Assembly: GCA_964369605.1 (NCBI GenBank)
Contig: CAYJFD010000032.1
Location: 1-22,372, forward strand
Origin: CAYJFD01 sp964369605
GTDB taxonomy: Bacteria; Bacteroidota; Bacteroidia; Bacteroidales; UBA932
Direction of reading: 5' to 3'
DNA length: 22,372 bases
This document shows positions 8,028 through 17,018 of this stretch, one piece after another. A program made the position numbers and the translations under genes. The notes under the pieces were generated by a model. That model was not told where the DNA came from, did no database searches, and saw only the letters and a list, made by a program, of their open reading frames with translations. Numbering within the stretch: the first letter of the stretch is position 1; each line of letters starts with the position of its first letter.

Positions 8028-8312
8028 TTACTTAACGTTATTTTTTACTTTGTTTAAAAACACCTTTGCTGGCTTAAATGCAGGGATATTATGTGCTGGA
8101 ATTACGATAGTTTTTCCTTTTGAAATATCACGAGCAGTTTTCTGAGCACGCTTCTTAACGATGAAACTTCCAAATCCACGTAGAAGAACCTCTTCGTTGT
8201 TTGATAAAGAATTCTTAACGCTATCCATAAAAGCCTCAACTACATTTTGAACTGCAATTTTCTCCATTCCTGTAGCTTTTGCTACTTCATTTACTATATC
8301 TGCCTTAGTCAT
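8028..8312 (-). CDS. HU-family DNA-binding protein
   Basis: Nucleoid-associated DNA-bending protein of 94 residues, standard HU/IHF length. The helical dimerisation part (MTKADIVNEVAKATGM, then VQNVVEAFMDSVKNSL) is followed by the GFGSF turn and the DNA-binding arm (KKRAQKTARDISKGKTI, IPAHNIPAFKPAK). The arm's usual RxGRNPxTG is replaced by a diverged version, as is common in Bacteroidota HU paralogues. The gene has a near-ideal promoter at 8385-8355 and is followed at 17 bases by the small basic ribosomal-type gene. It is transcribed divergently from lon. The sequence does not say whether it is the main HU or an IHF-like paralogue. Confidence 0.93.
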   Translation of the reverse strand: MTKADIVNEVAKATGMEKIAVQNVVEAFMDSVKNSLSNNEEVLLRGFGSFIVKKRAQKTARDISKGKTIVIPAHNIPAFKPAKVFLNKVKNNVK

Positions 8313-8354
8313 ATTATTATTAAATTTATTTTATGTTTCTTTTTTTTGAGTCTG

Positions 8355-8385
8355 CAAAGATATTTTTATTTTTTATATTTACAAA
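8355..8385 (-). promoter_or_regulatory. HU operon promoter
   Basis: On the minus strand TTTG (8385-8382), a 19-base spacer and TATCTTTG (8362-8355) match the Bacteroidetes consensus exactly. Transcription should begin near 8348, giving a leader of about 36 bases before the HU start codon at 8312. Confidence 0.85.
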
Positions 8386-8483
8386 AATTTATAATCTATT
8401 TATTCATATAATGTTGTCATATTATTTATCCCATAAATTATGGCATAGAGATTGACATACTATATAGATAAAATAAATTATCG

Positions 8484-8491
8484 TATTTTTG
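8484..8491 (+). promoter_or_regulatory. putative lon operon -7 element
   Basis: TATTTTTG fits TAnnTTTG and would start transcription near 8498, about 50 bases before the lon start codon. The -33 position (8461-8464, TATA) does not match TTTG, so this promoter may need an activator or an alternative sigma factor. Confidence 0.5.
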
Positions 8492-8501
8492 TGTCAGATT
8501 A

Positions 8502-8514
8502 TGCCAAAATGGCA
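8502..8514 (+). promoter_or_regulatory. palindrome TGCCA-AAA-TGGCA at the lon transcript start
   Basis: A perfect 13-base dyad sits just behind the predicted lon transcription start. A third copy of the half-site, TGGCA, lies upstream at 8441-8445, and the 7-mer TGGCATA there (8441-8447) pairs with TATGCCA at 8500-8506. This suggests an operator, but no regulator can be named from sequence. Confidence 0.4.
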
Positions 8515-8549
8515 CAACCTTGATATATAAGCAAACATAATAATATAGA

Positions 8550-10958
8550 ATGAAAAGAAAAAAATCATTATTTGAAGATGGATTAGGGGAGGTAAGCATT
8601 CTCCCTGTCGTGAATATGGAGAGTATGAAAAATATAGATACAAACAACCTTCCTGATGCGCTGCCAATTCTTGCATTAAGAAATATTGTACTTTTCCCTA
8701 CTACTGTCATTCCTATCTCTGCCGGTAGAAAAAAGTCTATTCAGTTAATTAAAGATACATATAATACATCAAAACTAATCGGCACTGTTTCTCAGAGAGA
8801 CATATCAGTAGAGGATCCATCTATTATAGACCTTTATGAAGTGGGGACACTTGCAAAAATCATAAAAGTCATAGAGATGCCTGATGATAGTTTAACTGTA
8901 ATATTGCAAGGAATTAAACGTTTTAATGTTATAGAACAAATCTCTAACCAACCATACATCTTTGCAAAAGTTAATTATCTTGAAGATGTATCGCTTGAGA
9001 GGGAACACAAGGACGTGAAAAGTCTATGCAAATCTATCAAAGAGTCGGCTTTAGAAATAATTAGCCTGACTCCTCATTTGCCAAGCGAAGCAACTCTAGC
9101 GATTAAGAACATTGACGATTTCGATTTCTTGATTAACTTCATAGCATCAAGCGTTGAAATAGAGGACCCATATCAAAAGATTAATCTATTAAAGGAAAAT
9201 AATGTTCAGATTAGAGGTTTAAAACTTCTTGAGATACTTAGACATCAGATAGAGATCCTAGAACTGAAGGAAGATATTCAAAAAAAGGTTCATTCAGAAA
9301 TGGACCAGCAACAAAGAGAGTACTATCTTAATAATCAGCTAAAGACTATACAGGAGGAGCTAGGAATGAATGCTCAAGGCGATGATTTTGAAGACCTGCG
9401 AGCTAGGGCTTCGAAAAAGAAATGGCCTGAGCACGCACAAAAAGCCTTTGATTTTGAGATGCGCAAACTAGAGAGGACTAATGCGAACTCTCCTGATTAT
9501 AATATTCAATATCAATATGTCAGTCTTCTTGTTGATCTGCCTTGGGACACGACTACAAAAGATAAGCTTGACTTAGATAATGCGATGAAAATTCTAGATA
9601 AAGATCATTTTGGCCTAGAATCAGTAAAGGATCGTATAATTGAATACCTTGCAGTATTAAAACTCAAAGGAGATATGAAATCTCCTATTATTTGCCTTTA
9701 TGGCCCTCCAGGTGTTGGTAAAACATCACTAGGAAGATCTGTAGCTAGGGCTCTAGGAAGAGAATACGCAAGAATATCTTTAGGTGGACTACACGATGAA
9801 TCAGAAATAAGGGGCCACAGAAAAACATATATAGGCGCTATGCCTGGTCGTATTATTCAGAATATAAAGAAAGCAGGCTCTTCTAATCCAGTGATAGTGC
9901 TAGATGAGATAGATAAGATAAGTGCGGACTTTAAAGGAGATCCAGCATACGCATTACTTGAAGCTCTTGACCCTGAACAGAATAACACTTTCCATGATAA
10001 TTATCTAGATGTAGATTATGACCTTTCAAAGGTATTATTCATCACTACTGCTAACGATATCAGTAATATTCATCCGGCTTTACGAGATAGGATGGAAATG
10101 ATACCTGTAAATGGCTACCTACTAGAGGAAAAAGTGAATATTGCTCAAAAGTACCTTGTTCCTAAGCAATTAAAAGATCACGGATTAAAGAAAGTAAATG
10201 TAAAGTTAGATAAAAAGACTATCGAACTTATCATTGATGAGTATACTAGAGAATCTGGGGTACGTGGACTTGACAAGCAGATTGCCAAATTGTCACGTAT
10301 GAGTGCTAAAAGAATAGCGAGTAATCCTGAGATAAAAACTGTTGAGATAAATAAGAAGAATATCAAAGAGTTTCTAGGTTTACCTATTAATACTCATGAT
10401 ATTCAAAAAGGCAACGAAGCTCCAGGTGTTGTTACGGGATTAGCGTGGACTCAGGTTGGAGGTGAAATTCTATTTATAGAATGTAGCACTTGCCAAGGCA
10501 AGGGCAGTATCTCTACCACAGGTAACCTTGGGAATGTAATGAAGGAATCAGCCACTATCGCACATAAATATTTAATGGCTAATCCTGAGCAAATCGGACT
10601 GACCTTCAAGGATGTTTCAGAAAAAGATATTCACATTCACGTTCCACAGGGTGCAGTTCCAAAGGATGGACCTTCTGCTGGTATTACGATGGTAACAGCT
10701 TTAGCCTCTGCTCTAACAAAGAAAATGGTAAAAAGTGCTATCGCAATGACAGGAGAAATGACTCTTCGAGGCAAGGTACTTCCAGTGGGTGGTATCAAGG
10801 AAAAGATTCTTGCGGCTAAACGCGCGGGAATTACAACGATCGTCCTATCGGAAGAAAACAGGAAGGACATCGAAGATATCAAGGATGTATATATTAAAGG
10901 ACTTAATTTTAAATATGTAAAATACATATCAGAAGTTCTAGATTTCGTTTTTGGTTAA
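8550..10958 (+). CDS. lon: ATP-dependent protease Lon (LonA)
   Basis: Cytoplasmic AAA+ serine protease that degrades misfolded and regulatory proteins, 802 residues, full family length. The N-terminal substrate-binding LAN domain is at about 38-235 (PILALRNIVLFPTTVIPI), followed by a coiled-coil segment. The AAA+ module has Walker A GPPGVGKT at 385-392 and Walker B VIVLDEID at 448-455. The protease domain holds the catalytic dyad Ser709 (PKDGPSAG) and Lys752 (GGIKEKILAAKRAG), with the 43-residue spacing of E. coli Lon. It is the first gene of a tight plus-strand run with ung, coaD, a thioredoxin-like gene and a UbiD-family gene. TGGCA half-sites around its promoter may mediate stress control. 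Confidence 0.97.
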   Translation: MKRKKSLFEDGLGEVSILPVVNMESMKNIDTNNLPDALPILALRNIVLFPTTVIPISAGRKKSIQLIKDTYNTSKLIGTVSQRDISVEDPSIIDLYEVGTLAKIIKVIEMPDDSLTVILQGIKRFNVIEQISNQPYIFAKVNYLEDVSLEREHKDVKSLCKSIKESALEIISLTPHLPSEATLAIKNIDDFDFLINFIASSVEIEDPYQKINLLKENNVQIRGLKLLEILRHQIEILELKEDIQKKVHSEMDQQQREYYLNNQLKTIQEELGMNAQGDDFEDLRARASKKKWPEHAQKAFDFEMRKLERTNANSPDYNIQYQYVSLLVDLPWDTTTKDKLDLDNAMKILDKDHFGLESVKDRIIEYLAVLKLKGDMKSPIICLYGPPGVGKTSLGRSVARALGREYARISLGGLHDESEIRGHRKTYIGAMPGRIIQNIKKAGSSNPVIVLDEIDKISADFKGDPAYALLEALDPEQNNTFHDNYLDVDYDLSKVLFITTANDISNIHPALRDRMEMIPVNGYLLEEKVNIAQKYLVPKQLKDHGLKKVNVKLDKKTIELIIDEYTRESGVRGLDKQIAKLSRMSAKRIASNPEIKTVEINKKNIKEFLGLPINTHDIQKGNEAPGVVTGLAWTQVGGEILFIECSTCQGKGSISTTGNLGNVMKESATIAHKYLMANPEQIGLTFKDVSEKDIHIHVPQGAVPKDGPSAGITMVTALASALTKKMVKSAIAMTGEMTLRGKVLPVGGIKEKILAAKRAGITTIVLSEENRKDIEDIKDVYIKGLNFKYVKYISEVLDFVFG

Positions 10959-10968
10959 AAATAAAAAC

Positions 10969-11640
10969 ATGGACGTACAAATAGATAAAACTTGGAAAGA
11001 AGTTTTAACAGAAGAATTCAACAAGCCTTATTTTATAAAGCTTGTTGAATTTTTGCATAAAGAGAAGGCATTAGGGAAAATAATCTACCCTCAGGGCAAA
11101 GATATTTTCAAGGCCTTTGAATTGACAAGTTTCGAACAAGTAAAAGTTGTGATACTGGGTCAAGACCCTTACCATGGCCCCTCGCAGGCACATGGACTTT
11201 CTTTCTCAGTTCCAGAAGGGGTCAAAACGCCTCCATCTCTAAAAAACATATATAAAGAGATTAACTCCGACTTAAATGTAGAAATTAATTCTACTAATGG
11301 TAACCTAGAGCATTGGGCAAAACAAGGAGTATTTATGCTAAATGCTGTACTTACTGTAGAGGCAAATATGCCAGCATCTCATAGTAAAATTGGCTGGAAC
11401 CTATTTACAGATAAGGTCATAGCGACCATATCTGAAAGAAAAGAACATGTAGTATTCCTACTTTGGGGAGCCTTTGCAAGATCCAAAGCTAGCCTTATAG
11501 ATCACAACAAGCACTTAGTACTAGAGGCCGCTCACCCTTCTCCACTAGCAAGAGGTGCATTCTTTGGATGCAGACACTTCTCTAAAACTAACGATTATCT
11601 ACAAACAAATAACATAAAACCTATAATATGGAAAGAATAG
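10969..11640 (+). CDS. ung: uracil-DNA glycosylase (family 1)
   Basis: Removes uracil from DNA as the first step of base excision repair; 223 residues. The water-activating motif GQDPYHG (Asp66) and the DNA-intercalating motif HPSPLA (His189) are both intact, as is LLWGAFA in between. The start is the ATG at 10969, 10 bases after the lon stop. The frame is open back to a TTG at 10951, but that would overlap the lon end. Its last 13 bases overlap coaD, so translation of the two is probably coupled. Confidence 0.97.
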   Translation: MDVQIDKTWKEVLTEEFNKPYFIKLVEFLHKEKALGKIIYPQGKDIFKAFELTSFEQVKVVILGQDPYHGPSQAHGLSFSVPEGVKTPPSLKNIYKEINSDLNVEINSTNGNLEHWAKQGVFMLNAVLTVEANMPASHSKIGWNLFTDKVIATISERKEHVVFLLWGAFARSKASLIDHNKHLVLEAAHPSPLARGAFFGCRHFSKTNDYLQTNNIKPIIWKE

Positions 11641-12119
11641 CAATCTACCCTGGGTCCTTTGATCCTTTTACTCTTGGACATCTGAGCATATTGCGCTCTG
11701 CGCTAGGACTCTTTGATAAAATAATAATCGGCATCGGTTATAACCACACAAAAAGAGGGTTCTTAAAAGTGGAGAAGCGACTTGAACTGATCCTTGACAT
11801 AATATCAGAATTCGAGGAGAGTAACACTAAAGTCGAGGTCTGCGCCTATGAGGGAATGACTATTGATTTTTGTAGAAATAACAACATTAAATATATCATC
11901 AGGGGTTTACGCACCTACACCGATTTTGAGAATGAACTCATCGTTGCACAAGCCAACACTACCCTAGCACCCGAAATATTCACCGTATTTCTCCCAGCAA
12001 GCAGCACTCATTCGTTTATTTCTTCTTCGATCGTAAGAGATGTACACATAAATGGGGGGCAAACTTCTGAGCTTATGCCAAAAGGAATAGACTTAAAGAA
12101 ATACGTAGATGAGAAATAG
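11628..12119 (+). CDS. coaD: phosphopantetheine adenylyltransferase
   Basis: Transfers AMP from ATP to 4'-phosphopantetheine to give dephospho-CoA, the penultimate step of coenzyme A synthesis; 163 residues, standard length. The nucleotidyltransferase signature is IYPGSFDPFTLGHLSI, with the TxGH-type motif as TLGH. IRGLRTYTDFENE and the C-terminal segment STHSFISSSIVRDV with its ISSS loop are both present. The start ATG lies inside the last codons of ung (13-base overlap). Its own end overlaps the following thioredoxin-like gene by 11 bases. Confidence 0.97.
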   Translation: MERIAIYPGSFDPFTLGHLSILRSALGLFDKIIIGIGYNHTKRGFLKVEKRLELILDIISEFEESNTKVEVCAYEGMTIDFCRNNNIKYIIRGLRTYTDFENELIVAQANTTLAPEIFTVFLPASSTHSFISSSIVRDVHINGGQTSELMPKGIDLKKYVDEK

Positions 12120-13698
12120 GAACATAATAATTAAGTATTTGATTTGCTTTTGCATTTTCGCAGCCCCGTTAAAAGTTATGGGCTCCCATCAGGAGCAATA
12201 TCAAGATCAAGTAGCAGAATTTGGACAAGAAGATATCAGTTTAATTCTAAGCACATTTGACGGTCTTGAGGCGGCTCAGATAATTCAAAAAATTGATTTT
12301 TTGATTCAAAGTGGCAGAGATGATGAGCAAAAGGCGTTTATTGCTTCTGAGATATTCAAATATTATCAAAAATCTCGAATTATGGGGTATTCCGAATGTG
12401 CAGTATATGTATATGATGTTTACTTTTCAGAAGGTCAACTTGAAAGTCCAAACCAAGGTATATTTATGCAAATGAAGATGTTTGCAGAATTTAATAGATC
12501 AACACTTCTAGGGGTGAGGGCACCTGAATTACAAATGACTGACATAGCAGGAAATTATATTAGCATTCCTAATGAGGGCAGTAACTATTCTATTATCTAC
12601 TTCTACGATGAAGACTGTAGCAGCTGCATTATCCAGACTCCTCTTTTGATGGAATTTTTAAGCCGCTACCACTCGTCTACTATTACACTTTATCGTGTCT
12701 ACACTCAAAATGATTATAAGAAATGGAATAATACAATCAAAGAAATCGATAGTAAATATACATTAGGAGAGAACATTATAGTAAAAGATGTATGGGATCC
12801 AGAAATCAACTCTGATTATCCACGAAAATATAATGTTACATCTACTCCAAAGATATATTTACTAGATGCAAAATTAAACGTAATAGGTAGAAAATTAACA
12901 ACACCTGTTATAGCTCAACTTATAGAGATGTATGACTCAAAACCAAGTAGTATAGAAGAATACTTTGACAGCATATTTACTCCTCTATTTGTTAGAGATA
13001 GCAATTATGAGCTAAACTATGCAAAGATATATGCAACTATCGATGCTCTCTATCAAGAACTTAATGTAGACAGTGATGCTTTTCAGAATACATTCTACGC
13101 ACTATACCAATACCTAAAAACTCACAGAGACTACGATGTTCAAAAGTGTGCCATCTTCCTTGCAAAAGAATACATTATTAATAAAGCGGATGAGTGGGAA
13201 GACTTTAATAGTCCAATAGGTAACTATCAAGAATTTTTACTTAACACTCAACTAGCTATAGATCTTTTTAGTAGAAATCAGCTTGGAGAAAAATGTAGTG
13301 AACTAGAATTATTTACGACCAAGAATAAGTCATACAATATTCTTGAGTCAGATGCAGAATATACAGTGCTATATTTTTATTCTATAAACTGTGCTGTCTG
13401 CGACTTTGCAAGAGAAGAACTTAAACGAATTTATTCTAAATATCAAGATAAGGATGTCGAGTTTATTTCTATATACACTGGCAGAGATAAAAAAGCTTGG
13501 AAAAAATACAGGAAGGAGCATAACATAGAATGGATAGAGCTTTGGGATAAGAATGGTGAATCAGAAATGCTCTCTAAGTTTGACCTATCTGTCGTACCTA
13601 CTATTTACATACTAGATAAAAATAAAATAACGCTAGGAAAAGATCTACCTCCTATCACATTAGAAGAGGCTCTAAACTTCCTATTTCCAGAAGAATAA
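12109..13698 (+). CDS. exported tandem thioredoxin-like protein (DUF5106-like)
   Basis: Predicted periplasmic or membrane-anchored thiol-disulfide protein of 529 residues. An N-terminal hydrophobic segment (about 7-25) acts as signal or anchor. A helical DUF5106-like region follows, then two thioredoxin folds. The first has Cys170-Ser-Ser-Cys173 (YFYDEDCSSC) and a cis-Pro at 247 (STPKIYLLD). The second has Cys428-Ala-Val-Cys431 (YFYSINCAVC) and a cis-Pro at 497 (VPTIYILDK). The two folds are separated by about 120 mostly helical residues. Both active sites look intact, so the protein may relay electrons or act on exported cysteine proteins. The start overlaps the coaD end by 11 bases, and the UbiD-family gene follows after 5 bases. 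The partner redox protein is unknown. Confidence 0.85.
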   Translation: MRNRNIIIKYLICFCIFAAPLKVMGSHQEQYQDQVAEFGQEDISLILSTFDGLEAAQIIQKIDFLIQSGRDDEQKAFIASEIFKYYQKSRIMGYSECAVYVYDVYFSEGQLESPNQGIFMQMKMFAEFNRSTLLGVRAPELQMTDIAGNYISIPNEGSNYSIIYFYDEDCSSCIIQTPLLMEFLSRYHSSTITLYRVYTQNDYKKWNNTIKEIDSKYTLGENIIVKDVWDPEINSDYPRKYNVTSTPKIYLLDAKLNVIGRKLTTPVIAQLIEMYDSKPSSIEEYFDSIFTPLFVRDSNYELNYAKIYATIDALYQELNVDSDAFQNTFYALYQYLKTHRDYDVQKCAIFLAKEYIINKADEWEDFNSPIGNYQEFLLNTQLAIDLFSRNQLGEKCSELELFTTKNKSYNILESDAEYTVLYFYSINCAVCDFAREELKRIYSKYQDKDVEFISIYTGRDKKAWKKYRKEHNIEWIELWDKNGESEMLSKFDLSVVPTIYILDKNKITLGKDLPPITLEEALNFLFPEE

Positions 13699-13703
13699 CC
13701 AAT

Positions 13704-15359
13704 ATGTACAAATCACTTTCAGAATACATAGAATTCCTTGACAAGAAGGGAGAATTAACAAGGATCAAGGCTTTCACTGACCCGGTTTATGAGGTTACTA
13801 GATTAACAGATATTGAGAGTAAAAAAACCGACGGAGGTAAGGCTCTCCTTTTTGAAAATACTGGAAAGAACTTCCCTATCGTAACCAATATTATGGGTTC
13901 AGAGAAAAGAATTCAATATGCCATAGGTTTGGAGGACGCTTCGTGGGAGAAACTAAGTAAAAAGGTTAATTCTTTAATGGGCGAAGTAACTAAAGAGCGC
14001 TCTTCTCTGCTTGATAAGATGAGAATTCTACCTACTCTTGCTGGTGTGAGTAAATGGCTACCAAAGAAACATAAGGGAAAGGCTGCTTGTCAAGAACTTA
14101 GATTAAATTCCCTGGATGAACTACCTATACTAAAGACTTGGCCACTTGATGGTGGACATTTTATCACACTTCCTATGGTGCACACAAAAGATCCAAATAC
14201 AGGTATAAAAAATCTAGGGATGTACCGTATGCAAGTAATGGATGGTACTACAACAGGTATGCACTGGCACAGGCATAAAACAGGGGAAAGACACTATCAA
14301 CTATATAAGGAAAGGGGAGAAAAGATGCCTGTGGCAATAACACTTGGAGGCGATCCTGCCTATACCTTCTCTTCCGTTTCGCCACTTCCTGATGGAATAG
14401 ATGAATATATCTTAGCTGGTTTTCTGAGAAATAAACCTGTATCTATGGTTAAATGTTTAACCCAAGATTTAGAAGTGCCTGCAGACTGTGATTTCGTAAT
14501 AGAGGGCTATGTAGATCCAAGTGAGGAAAAAGTCATAGAAGGTCCATTTGGAGATCATACTGGCTTCTATTCTCTTGAAGACTACTATCCTCTCTTTCAT
14601 GTCACCTGTATTACTGCAAGAAAAAACGCTATTTACCCTGCAACTATCGTAGGTATTCCACCTATGGAGGACAAATATTTCACGATGGCTATAGAAAAGA
14701 TCTTTTTAGCACCTCTGAAATTCGTTATTGCACCTGAGATCACAAACTTTACGCTTTGGGAAGAGGGTGTTCAACATAATTTTGCTATAGTGCAAATTAA
14801 CAAAAGTTATCCAGGACAGGCCGCTAAGGTAGCAAGTGCGATATGGGGATGTGGCCAGATGATGTTCTCAAAATTTATTATAGTTGTGGATCAAAAAGCT
14901 AGTTCGGAAGATAAAGAGATAATAGATATCAATAATCGAGATGCCGTCTTTAGGGCTATCGCTCTTAATTTCAAGGCAAAAAGGGATAGTATATTCAGTT
15001 CAGGCCCTCTAGATGTTCTTGACCACTGTAGTGATATTTGCGGCTTCGGCGGAAAACTATGTATTGACGCGACGATCAAACTCCCAGAAGAGGAAAAGAG
15101 TTTAAGGAAAAGAGAAACAAGTAATGATATTGCTCCTGCGGAGCAATGCCATAAAACATTCGCAAAGGACTTCATAGAGGGCATTCGCATTCTCACTGAC
15201 AGTGACGAGGACCAATACCATACTTTATGGCTACTAGGAAGTAACTGCGATCCTGTTAGGGACTCTTATTTTGACGGTGATATACTTGTCCTTGATGCTA
15301 GTAGTAAGGAGAATATTGAGGGTTTCGAGAGAAGATGGCCTAATGTTGTTAAGCTTTAG
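13704..15359 (+). CDS. UbiD-family prenylated-FMN decarboxylase
   Basis: Cytoplasmic decarboxylase of 551 residues that should use prenylated FMN made by a UbiX enzyme (not in this window). Family motifs include NLGMYRMQVMDGTTTGMHWH (cofactor and metal binding, Arg175), HRHKTGERHY, and IEGYVDPSEE followed by EGPFGDHTGFYS. The acidic pair Glu279/Asp284 matches the position of the UbiD/Fdc catalytic acids. DEDQYHTLWLLGSN lies near the C-terminus. Related Bacteroidota proteins are often annotated as menaquinone-pathway decarboxylases, but the substrate cannot be decided from sequence. It is the last gene of the lon run. Its end overlaps the convergent lnt gene by 11 bases, and no terminator fits between. 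Confidence 0.9.
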   Translation: MYKSLSEYIEFLDKKGELTRIKAFTDPVYEVTRLTDIESKKTDGGKALLFENTGKNFPIVTNIMGSEKRIQYAIGLEDASWEKLSKKVNSLMGEVTKERSSLLDKMRILPTLAGVSKWLPKKHKGKAACQELRLNSLDELPILKTWPLDGGHFITLPMVHTKDPNTGIKNLGMYRMQVMDGTTTGMHWHRHKTGERHYQLYKERGEKMPVAITLGGDPAYTFSSVSPLPDGIDEYILAGFLRNKPVSMVKCLTQDLEVPADCDFVIEGYVDPSEEKVIEGPFGDHTGFYSLEDYYPLFHVTCITARKNAIYPATIVGIPPMEDKYFTMAIEKIFLAPLKFVIAPEITNFTLWEEGVQHNFAIVQINKSYPGQAAKVASAIWGCGQMMFSKFIIVVDQKASSEDKEIIDINNRDAVFRAIALNFKAKRDSIFSSGPLDVLDHCSDICGFGGKLCIDATIKLPEEEKSLRKRETSNDIAPAEQCHKTFAKDFIEGIRILTDSDEDQYHTLWLLGSNCDPVRDSYFDGDILVLDASSKENIEGFERRWPNVVKL

Positions 15360-16974
15360 AGGCCTTCTTTCTAATAAAGACGTTTACTAGAAAAAAGAGT
15401 AACAATAAAATGAATAATCCCTGAGCGATACGACCGATATAATCACCATTCTTAACATAGAATGTAAGTTTATCGTTCAGGTTTAATTCTCCTCTAATAA
15501 CATCATCTTCGGCCCATTTTGTTCTTTGCTCGACATCGCCTCGCTGATTAATTAGTGCTGTGATTCCTGTATTTGCACTTCTAGCAATACTTCTTCTTGT
15601 TTCAATAGCTCTTAAGGAGGCATATCTAAGGTGCTGGATATGACCTGGCGTTTTACCCCACCACCCATCATTTGTAATTATTGTCATCACTTGCGCACCT
15701 TTTTTAACATAGCCAGTGTAGTACTCGCCATATACAGATTCATAGCATATAGCTGTTCCTACTTTTGTACCATCGTTTGCAGTAAATATAGTTATCTCAT
15801 CCTGTGTAGCATAGGAACTAAATGTTCCACCTAATTCAAGAGCGAATTTGTCAAATGCAGATATGTACTTTTGATAAGGTATAAACTCGGCCATCACAAC
15901 TAATTTAGATTTATGGAAAATATCATACCTATCACTGCTATCTAATATAAGGGATGCGTTGTAAGTATCATACCAAAATTTCCCTACCCTACTTGCTGTA
16001 TATGTTGGCTTTTGAGGATACTCTCCCATAGGATAGAACTTTCTTGTCGTAGCTCCAAGTATAAAGTTCACATTCCTATGTTTTGAAATAAATTCATCTA
16101 CTCGTTTTACTGTAACATTTTCTCTTACCTTATCTTCGTCTATATTAGAGGTAAAGGTTTCTGGAGAAACAACAAAATGAGTGTTCGCTGTTACCTTTTG
16201 CTCTGCTAAATTTAATAATTTTGCATCTTGCTCTCCCCTTGTCATATTACCAAATTTCTCTTTATATGGATCAATATTTGGCTGAACGACTACAAACTCT
16301 TGAGGGTCTAACTTCTCTTTATAGTTTGTATACATCACAAATGATACGACAAATGGTAGAACAAATAGTGATGCATATAGGCTTACTAGTATACTCCTTT
16401 GTTTTCTTGTTTTGTCAGCCCATACTTTAAGAATATGGAATAGGAAAAAGTTTGTTATAAGTATCCAATATGAACCTCCAAGTGCACCTGTATACTCATA
16501 CCACTGAATAGATCTAACTGATGTAGCAAATGAATTTCCCAATACTATCCATGGCCAAGATATCTCAGCGCTAAAGTAATTATACTCCCAAGTTATCCAG
16601 GTCACTATGAAAAAAATATAGGAAAGCGCATTATACTTAGTTAAGTTCTTCTTATACAGCCATCTTCTTGAGTATCTAAATAGTTCGAATATTATATACA
16701 TCTGCAAGGCATTCAAGGTTATAGCTCCTATTCCACCTCCAGCTGTTGCATTATAAACCCAAAATGTTGTAATTAGATTCCATAGCACGAATATGATATA
16801 AAAATATAATCCGGAATATTTAGTATTCTTATTAAAGAAATAATCCTCTAGAAGAAATATAGGAACAAAAGCTAATAGCATTAGAAATGAACTTCCTTCT
16901 ACAAGAAAAGGTAGCGACAATAATAAAACAGATAGTAGAATTAGCTTCCAAATCTTGATAAAGTTACTTAACAT
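15349..16974 (-). CDS. lnt: apolipoprotein N-acyltransferase
   Basis: Integral inner-membrane enzyme that adds the third acyl chain to the N-terminal Cys of lipoproteins; 541 residues, normal length. The N-terminal half has about six hydrophobic helices. The nitrilase-type domain starts near FVVVQPNIDPYKEKF. The catalytic triad is Glu272 (VSPETF), Lys355 (FHKSKLVVMAEFIP) and Cys410 (GTAICYES), and a final membrane helix follows. The start used is the ATG at 16974. The frame is open back to a TTG at 17001, but that lies on top of a likely -7 element. It could act on lipoproteins such as the three in this window. Confidence 0.95.
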   Translation of the reverse strand: MLSNFIKIWKLILLSVLLLSLPFLVEGSSFLMLLAFVPIFLLEDYFFNKNTKYSGLYFYIIFVLWNLITTFWVYNATAGGGIGAITLNALQMYIIFELFRYSRRWLYKKNLTKYNALSYIFFIVTWITWEYNYFSAEISWPWIVLGNSFATSVRSIQWYEYTGALGGSYWILITNFFLFHILKVWADKTRKQRSILVSLYASLFVLPFVVSFVMYTNYKEKLDPQEFVVVQPNIDPYKEKFGNMTRGEQDAKLLNLAEQKVTANTHFVVSPETFTSNIDEDKVRENVTVKRVDEFISKHRNVNFILGATTRKFYPMGEYPQKPTYTASRVGKFWYDTYNASLILDSSDRYDIFHKSKLVVMAEFIPYQKYISAFDKFALELGGTFSSYATQDEITIFTANDGTKVGTAICYESVYGEYYTGYVKKGAQVMTIITNDGWWGKTPGHIQHLRYASLRAIETRRSIARSANTGITALINQRGDVEQRTKWAEDDVIRGELNLNDKLTFYVKNGDYIGRIAQGLFILLLLFFLVNVFIRKKASKA

Positions 16975-16998
16975 AAGAAAAATTTTAGTCTTTAGATG

Positions 16999-17006
16999 CA
17001 AATATA
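16999..17006 (-). promoter_or_regulatory. putative lnt -7 element
   Basis: TATATTTG on the minus strand fits TAnnTTTG, with transcription expected near 16992 and a short leader to 16974. No -33 TTTG lies at 19 bases. It sits 12 bases from the opposing -7 element at 17019-17026. Confidence 0.4.
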
Positions 17007-17018
17007 TATAAACTATCG

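Noticed and set aside
8452..8457. TTGACA as a classical sigma-70 -35 box before lon
   Set aside because: No TATAAT-like box stands at 16-18 bases, and Bacteroidota do not use this consensus.
8510..8526. sigma-54-like promoter (TGGCAC followed by TTGA) before lon
   Set aside because: The -12 element lacks the GC dinucleotide and the spacing is off by one; TGGCA here is better explained as half of the 8502-8514 dyad.
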